64,000 bases of DNA, taken from NCBI RefSeq assembly GCF_963455315.2, contig NC_083319.1:115075953-115139952 (forward strand), given 5' to 3'. Made by a program: the position numbers and the translations under genes. Positions 58,467-64,000 of this stretch are shown here, piece after piece (positions within the stretch are counted from its first letter, which is position 1; every line of letters starts with the position of its first letter). The notes under the pieces were generated by a model. The model did not search any database. It had not been told where the DNA came from and saw only the letters and a list, made by a program, of their open reading frames with translations. The stretch comes from Globicephala melas (taxonomy: Eukaryota > Chordata > Mammalia > Artiodactyla > Delphinidae).

Positions 58467-58535
58467 AAATGCATGAAACCAGTTATGTGTGAGCATAAGC
58501 TGATTTGATAGTCCATGGAGATGTCTTTTCTTTCA

Positions 58536-58660
58536 TCTTTTTATTGAAGTATAGTTGACTTACAGTGCTGTGCCAATCTCTGCTGTACAGGAGTGACTCA
58601 GTTATACAAATATAGATATCTATATCTATCTATAGATATCTATAGATACACATTCTAAAA
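58536..58660 (-). mobile_element. L1 3' end stub at junction of the two NUMT blocks
   Basis: 'tttttattgaagtatagttgacttacagtgctgtgccaatctctgctgtacag' is the reversed L1 3' UTR, followed by a TATC simple repeat (58613-58650). It separates the D-loop from the out-of-order tRNA block. Confidence 0.8.
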
Positions 58661-59262
58661 TTTCCTGGGCTGGAAGCTCATCAGTCTAGTAAGGATTGGG
58701 CTTAAAATCTTTAATTTGCATTCAATTGATGTAGCACAGAGTCTTGCAATCCTTATTTTTAAGAATTACGTAAATTACACTCGCTTACAATTTTGAAAGC
58801 TCTTGGTGTAAACTACCCTAAGTTCCTAGTCCAGCACTGATAGAATGGGTGTTAAGGGTAGTAATTGTGTGGCTACTACGACTACGATTAGTAATGATAG
58901 GAGGGCTATTTGTTTTGTACGTTCCAACTGTCATTTTGTTTTTATGGGGTTTTTTGATGGAAATATACTTAGTGATGTATGTTAGCTGCAAGTAGACATA
59001 TATGCTGAGTAACTGCTATGATGGCTATTAGTGTTTGTTGGTAGAATAATGTTATCATTTTTGTTACCTCTTGGATAATTATTCATTTGGGGAAAACCCC
59101 TGACAGTGGCGGGAGACCTCCCCATGATACTATGACGGTGAGGATAAGGGTTGTGATGAAAGGTGTTTTATGTCATGTGTGTGATAATGATAGTGTTGTG
59201 GTAGCTAGGCTGGGCATAAATAGGAAGAAGATAGTGTTATTATGATATTCATAAAAGAAATT
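58661..59262 (-). pseudogene. Second NUMT block: Asn(3')/Ala/Trp/ND2(3' part)
   Basis: Collinear with 52190-52980 without its SINE: the tRNA-Asn end (tttcctgggctggaagctc), tRNA-Ala (58691-58757, less well preserved, anticodon tgc kept), tRNA-Trp in reverse (about 58773-58829) and about 430 bp of the ND2 3' region. By eye the two copies differ at about one base in five, with indels. It ends near 59262, after which identity stops. Confidence 0.9.
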
Positions 59263-59732
59263 TTCACATGTTGAGGGACGGGGACATTCTGGCTTATATA
59301 TGACTTAAATCGGATGCTCACTAAAACAGCCCATTTGTAGCCTATCAAACATACATTGTACACTTGTTGTAAAAAGGAAAGGGCACACTGACCAGAAGTG
59401 AAGCATGACCATGATAAAAAATAAAGGTTAAATGCCTCCTTTCCTGGGCTGCCAAGGCCGGTCCTCCTTCAATGGCACTCCCTTCCCAGGTGCCCAGGCC
59501 ACACTCACTCGCTGTGTACGTGGTTTTGGTTTTTTTTTTTCTTGAAGGAATGTATCCCTGACCTGTTTAATGCTCTTTGTTCTGACAAGATATACAACTG
59601 TACTGAAAACCATGCTTCTCTGGAGCAGTGTTTCAGAGCTGTCAGAGAGTCTGTCTCCCTGGCTTCGGTCCTCTGTCTGGCTCTATGAAAACTCTTTTCT
59701 GTTTCTATTCTAGATTGATGATCGTCACTGAC
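59263..59732. other. Intergenic sequence, nothing recognised
   Basis: No gene or named repeat. Confidence 0.5.
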
Positions 59733-59746
59733 AAAACTTGGCGCAG

Positions 59747-59939
59747 GGCTTCCCTGGTGGCGCAGTGGTTGGGAGTCCGCCTGCTGATGCAGGGCACGCG
59801 GGTTTGTGCCCCGGTCCGGGAGGATCCCGCATGCTGCGGAGCGGCTGGGCCCGTGAGCCATGGCCGCTGAGCCTGCGTGTCCAGAGCCTGTGCTCCGCGA
59901 CAGGAGAGGCCACAGCAGTGAGAGGCCCGCGTACCGCAA
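59747..59939 (+). mobile_element. CHR-type SINE, nearly tailless, 14-bp TSD
   Basis: ggcttccctggtggcgcagt to gtaccgc with almost no A tail. Perfect 14-bp TSD AAAACTTGGCGCAG at 59733-59746 and 59940-59953. Confidence 0.95.
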
Positions 59940-59953
59940 AAAACTTGGCGCAG

Positions 59954-61789
59954 CTGGCAGGATAGCAGATGAACCCACCTGAGGTCACCTGGAGTCTACT
60001 GTGGACCAGCTCGGGACCAAGCATGGGCCCTTGAGCCCTTCTGGCTTCGGGGCATCCTTCAGGTGATTCGGTGAGTTCTTCCTCATAATCAGATCTCCTT
60101 GTATTGTGATGCTCCACGCCTTTTATTTGAGCTGTTATCTTAAAGACTTGGAGTCTTAAAGGGCACCAGTACATTTCCTAGGTGAAGAGGTTCCTAGGCA
60201 GAGGATCCAGGGAATTTCTAAGCAGGAAGGCCTGGAAGGAATTTGAGTGAACTGGGTTGGCTGACTTTAAAATATATATATATATATGGCTTAAAATTGG
60301 AAAATTAAATTTGTCATTTATAATAAAATGAAGCTAAAAGAAAGCAGGAATTAGAGCTCCTAGAACCTACCAGCTCCCACTGGCACTCGGTGGGCTTCTA
60401 CAAATGGTATGGAGCTAGTACTTGCAAATACTTATCCAACACTGAAAGAGCCCGGATGGAACTTTTTTTGACATTAAAACTGAAGTTTACATGCACAATT
60501 AAAGAAAGCTGGCTTAGTAAAACATCTTTTCAAAATTCTGACAGACACTGAGAGAAAAAAAGTACTCCTAGGAGAAAATTTGAAGCTGTACTCTTATCAT
60601 GTCCTTAAAATGCAAACACAGTCCAATTGCCTGAGACTGCAACCTTGGCTCAATTACTGGAATGTAAAACTGAAGGGGAAAAAAAGGCATTTTAAAACTC
60701 AAGCAGGAAAACTATGAGATCTCTTTGTCTATCTGGATGTAAGTATGCCCATGTGTATGCTATAATATGTTTCTTCCTCCAGATGATATTATCAAAATGC
60801 ATTTGTGAAAGAGCTCTATTTTACTAAGTATAAGCACTTAAAAATCAAATATTTCTAAATATAACCAAAAGACCCAAATTTTAAAAGGATCATGTGATCT
60901 AGGATTAATCTTCAATAAATGAAAAGTTGTTGGTGACTAATGCAGACATGTCTTTAGAGTCATCAACATTAGGTATAATATTTTATTTGGTACCTAGGTT
61001 TACTAAATGTCAGTGAGTTCATGTTATCTCTGTTACAAAATCTGTCAAGAAAATTAACTTGGTATGATGATATATTCATCACTGATGAAATAGAGATAAA
61101 TGTGATAAAAGTTTTTAGGTGAAGTCTTTAAAGATGATTGTTTTATGGTACCACTACCTAAAAATAGTTTCTCCAGATTTTTGGTAACTTGAAACTTTAG
61201 AGTTTTGCTAAATTAAATGATGGGAACTGACTATCCAGATCATTTCCAATTAAGATAAAAATACACATTCATTGCTAAGCATGTCTAAATTTACCTAATT
61301 TGCATTACTGGAGAAAAACTAAAGATGTTTAGGTGTACTGGACACATGTCTTATACCACATTTAGAAAAGAAATCATGCTGTGAGAAAATGTATGCTTCT
61401 AGAGGTTGTCAAATATGTTTGTAAGCCTGCCAATCAGGAAATGCGAATGTGACAGACAGTTCACAATTGCTTGTTTCTTAGTTTTCATTATGGATTATGG
61501 TTTTTAAGGGTTAAAACTTATAACATATACGTAATTAAATTTGTAGAAATAATTAGGTAAACATTTCACTCAAAGAAAGAAAATAAGAGGTGTGTTTTCA
61601 GTAAAAGGATTGAATAAAGGAAAAGTGATTGATACTGTACTGAAGTGTCTCGAAGAGAGAGATTTAATTATGCTTATTTGGTTTATTATTAAGTTTCAAG
61701 GAAAACATTGTCAAATAAATGTTCTAGAAATTATATGAAATTCCTGGAAATCTTATATGTCCTGACATAAAATGTTCTCTGTCATCAAA
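59954..61789. other. AT-rich sequence, possibly part of the ERV to the right
   Basis: 60290-61000 has the look of degenerate retroviral LTR or leader sequence seen in ruminant and other mammalian ERV1 copies, but I cannot place it. No open frame of note. Confidence 0.35.
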
Positions 61790-63053
61790 ATTGAGGCTCC
61801 CAGTAAAGGGACTGGACCCAAGTTTTAGGGAAATGCCCCTTCATGCCAAGGCGGCAACAACAGGAAGATTACGGCACAAGTAGATAAAGGCCATTCTGCT
61901 TCTACAACATATCAACCCCTCCTTGTCAGACTTCTGCCATCCTGATATCCCTGTAACATGGCGACAGTCTGCTCCTAAATCAGAAAAATTAAGATGGATT
62001 AATAATAGCTGTGAATTAAACAGTCAGGGTTACGGGAAACCCAAGACAGCCGCTCAGTTCTTCCCGGCCCCCTGGCAAACCCCATTTTTATTCACTGGGT
62101 TAAAGCCTTCCATTGCTGCCTCACAATAAAAAAGAAATGGTTATAAAATGTGCTTTCCACCTGCGTATACTTTCCACAATCTTCAGTGATCAAAGCATCC
62201 ATCTGCGCAAATCCTACAAGACTTTAACAAAAATCTCTCAAACTTCTTAAAAGTATCACTGTCACTTCACCCTCAATCATCAGGCAAGGTCAACAAAACT
62301 AAAGGAAAAACTAGACTCAAGCAGAACAAAAATTAATTACATGGGATTGAGTGAACTGATAAATATGATTATGGTTTTTATGCCTTTTAGTCTGAAATAT
62401 TACTGGCTTTTAATCTTTGCTTTCCAGATAAAAGGGAACCTTTTCCCTTAAGCTAATGTTTTGGTAAATTATAACCTTTGTAAGAATCGAAGCATTTACC
62501 TTTTCTCCCTACCTGATTCCTCCTTAATTTGGAATCTCTTAGGTTCCTAGCAGACTTTCCAGGTGAATAAGGAAGGCCACTTTCTGTAAGAACCTCAAGA
62601 TACTTTGGAAATTGAGAAGAGAGGAATCCACCTAAATCTGCAGGTATTGCAGGTTGAACCTAATGTCACGGCTTTCCTGGCCTTGAGAGGCCTTTTAAAA
62701 GTTCAAACTGAGATCCCTTAGGAAAAGTTCCAATAAATATAAATTTAAAAGAGCCTATACGATCAGTTACACCTATGCAAATAGTGAGGCCAACTGTATT
62801 GAAACCAGACTTCTTTTGCAGAAAAATTAGTCTTAATTTGTCTATGTTTGGTCAAAATGAGGATAATTTAGAAAAATTAAGTTTCAATAGTATACCTTTG
62901 CAGATATTGAGGTTTTATATATCCTGAGGTTTTGTGTTTACAACCTACATTCAAGGTGATGCTTTGTTATGTTATGTTATTGTAAAGTTTAATTAAATTA
63001 TTAAAAGGATATTTGAAGCTTGTTTCTGAATCTGATTACTGTGATTTATCTTT

Positions 63054-63300
63054 GGATGAAGACCAGATGCTCCATGACCTGCACCTTGGAGATTGTGCAG
63101 ACTGGTAAAAGACATCATCTGAAGGACCATTTCCAACCTAAATGGAAGGACCCACCTTTATCAGGTACTCTTAACTAGCTCATGCACAGTGAAACTGAAG
63201 GGAATGAACTCTTGAACTCATTTCCCACCTAATAAGGGTCTCTGCATTGGACTGGTCTACAGAGGGGACTGCTCACCTCGAACTTACCTTAAAACAACCA
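63054..63300 (+). pseudogene. ERV pol: integrase C-terminal remnant
   Basis: Encodes the end of a gammaretroviral-type integrase, the enzyme that joins viral DNA to host DNA. Short identifiable pieces are LHDLHLGDC and, in another frame after a one-base insertion near 63106, HHLKDHF with KWKDP. Several further stops and small deletions follow. The protein is non-functional. The C-terminal domain alone is seen; catalytic residues lie outside this stretch. Confidence 0.75.
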
Positions 63301-64000
63301 TCGAGCCAGGATGAGAAGAGGAAGACAACAGTGATGATAGACAGCTGACCCAAGAATCGGTGCCAGGCCTGTAAGATCCATCCTACTAGTTCAATTGAAC
63401 TGTCTACCAAATGTTTGTCTCCCTATCTGAATTGAAAGTTACTGTTTTACTTCTAGCTATACTTTTGCCCCAATATTCAGGATGGAAAGAGAATTCTTTC
63501 TTCAGTAAAGCTCTCACCAAGCACAGCTACTAGGCTAGGCCCTCAAAACACCTATCCCTGACTTTTCAGATGTTCCTAATGTGACCACTCACCCGGACCA
63601 ACCTCCCTCTGACCGAAACTTTCAAGTTTAAACTCTTCAACATATTAATATGTCCATCCCTTGTCTGATACTATCTTCGGTCCTTAGGGACTGAGCACAA
63701 CTTACCCAAGGACCCCCCCCCGTCCCTTAATTGACAAATAGCAGGTTTATGTTTAGTAGGACATTATGATACCCCATTGTCTATACCTCAGGAAATAGAT
63801 GAACCTCCTTTCTCTCTTCTTTATGGAGTCAAGCAGTCTATGTTAGCAAGATACCAAGATACCCATGGCAAAATCTTTGGGGAATCTTGGTTCCTAATGC
63901 AGGAGTGTATGTGAACAAAGATAGATATGATCAGAAATTGACCAGCCACCGTTGGTCAAATAGCCAGAGAGATGGCAACACTACAGACATCCCTAAATCT
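63301..64000 (+). pseudogene. ERV env-like remnant, partial
   Basis: Directly follows the integrase end, where env starts in gammaretroviruses. The frame is broken by many stops. Composition and position suggest the surface-subunit part. I identify it mainly by position. A C homopolymer (63713-63721) interrupts it. Confidence 0.5.

Larger units (their letters stand above)
57459..58535 (-). other. Mitochondrial control region NUMT, interrupted by L1 and SINE
   Basis: Reverse of the cetacean-type D-loop. The central conserved domain is recognisable at 58105-58260 ('ctatgtcctgtgaccactgc', 'aaggcctctgatggccacagctgagtc') and resumes after the SINE at 58473 ('agttatgtgtgagcataagctgatttgatagtccatggagatgtctt'). 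An L1 3' end occupies 57563-57790. Confidence 0.85.
46360..59262 (-). other. Nuclear mitochondrial insertion (NUMT), composite, heavily interrupted
   Basis: Reverse-complement mitochondrial DNA in mitogenome order from inside COX2 to the control region: COX2, Asp, Ser, COX1, Tyr, Cys, OL, Asn, Ala, Trp, ND2, Met, Gln, Ile, ND1, Leu(UUR), 16S, Val, 12S, Phe, D-loop. Removing the inserted elements (SINEs at 46644, 52311, 55909 and 58263; L1 at 48569, 57563 and 58536) leaves about 8-9 kb, half of a mammalian mitogenome. Frames are broken in all genes, and start codons of COX2 and COX1 are changed. A second Asn/Ala/Trp/ND2 block follows out of order. The left edge near 46360 is approximate. Confidence 0.95.
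61790..64000 (+). mobile_element. Endogenous retrovirus (gammaretrovirus-like, ERV1), decayed, cut by window edge
   Basis: Retroviral content is clear at 63054-63300 (end of pol) and likely in the env-like sequence after it. Sequence from about 62560 to 63050 probably belongs to pol or a deletion scar. Stops and frameshifts occur throughout and no gene is intact. Left edge uncertain. The 3' part and right LTR lie beyond the window. Confidence 0.65.

Overview
This is nuclear DNA from a mammal, almost certainly a cetacean. At least nine copies of the CHR-type tRNA-derived SINE of whales and dolphins (starting near ggcttccctggtggcgcag) lie on both strands, most with clean target-site duplications (TSDs). 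The L1 ends and the mariner element are also of cetartiodactyl type. Introns, consensus splice sites and interspersed repeats fill the window. There are no operons, CRISPR arrays or other prokaryotic features. || Left half (1 to about 34.6 kb): the 3' part of one protein-coding gene on the + strand, recognised as SPOCK3 (testican-3). Four phase-compatible exons (20397-20618, 27449-27511, 30405-30542, 32953-33116) encode the end of the calcium-binding EC domain with two EF-hand loops, a thyroglobulin type-1 domain with the CWCV signature, and the acidic tail with Ser-Gly glycosaminoglycan sites. A 3' UTR of about 1.5 kb ends at an AATAAA at 34616. The first 20 kb is the intron upstream of these exons. 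It is full of repeats: an old L1 (240-4140), SINEs, MIRs, a degenerate mariner with both terminal repeats (15171-16451), L1 ends and an LTR remnant. Smaller introns hold a hAT element with a perfect 8-bp TSD, a ~600-bp GATGTA minisatellite ending 170 bp before an exon, and three identical 48-bp tandem units. || Middle (34.6-46.3 kb): intergenic. A 5'-truncated L1, a SINE, a MIR, LTR-like remnants, a 36-bp minisatellite and one unexplained Cys-rich open stretch bounded by splice-like signals (40089-40561). || Right part (46.36-59.26 kb): a large nuclear insertion of mitochondrial DNA (NUMT). It runs in reverse complement from mid-COX2 through Asp, Ser, COX1, Tyr/Cys/OL/Asn/Ala, Trp, ND2, Met/Gln/Ile, ND1, Leu, 16S, Val, 12S and Phe into the control region. 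Four CHR SINEs (a fifth is nested in the L1) and at least three L1 insertions split it. A second, diverged Asn/Ala/Trp/ND2 block sits out of circular order at its right end. Past another SINE (59747) the window ends in a decayed gammaretrovirus-like endogenous retrovirus: a pol integrase end at 63054-63300, then env-like sequence running off the edge. || Only SPOCK3 looks functional. Everything else is repeat, pseudogene or non-coding. Family names are recalled, not searched, and ages are inferred from nesting.
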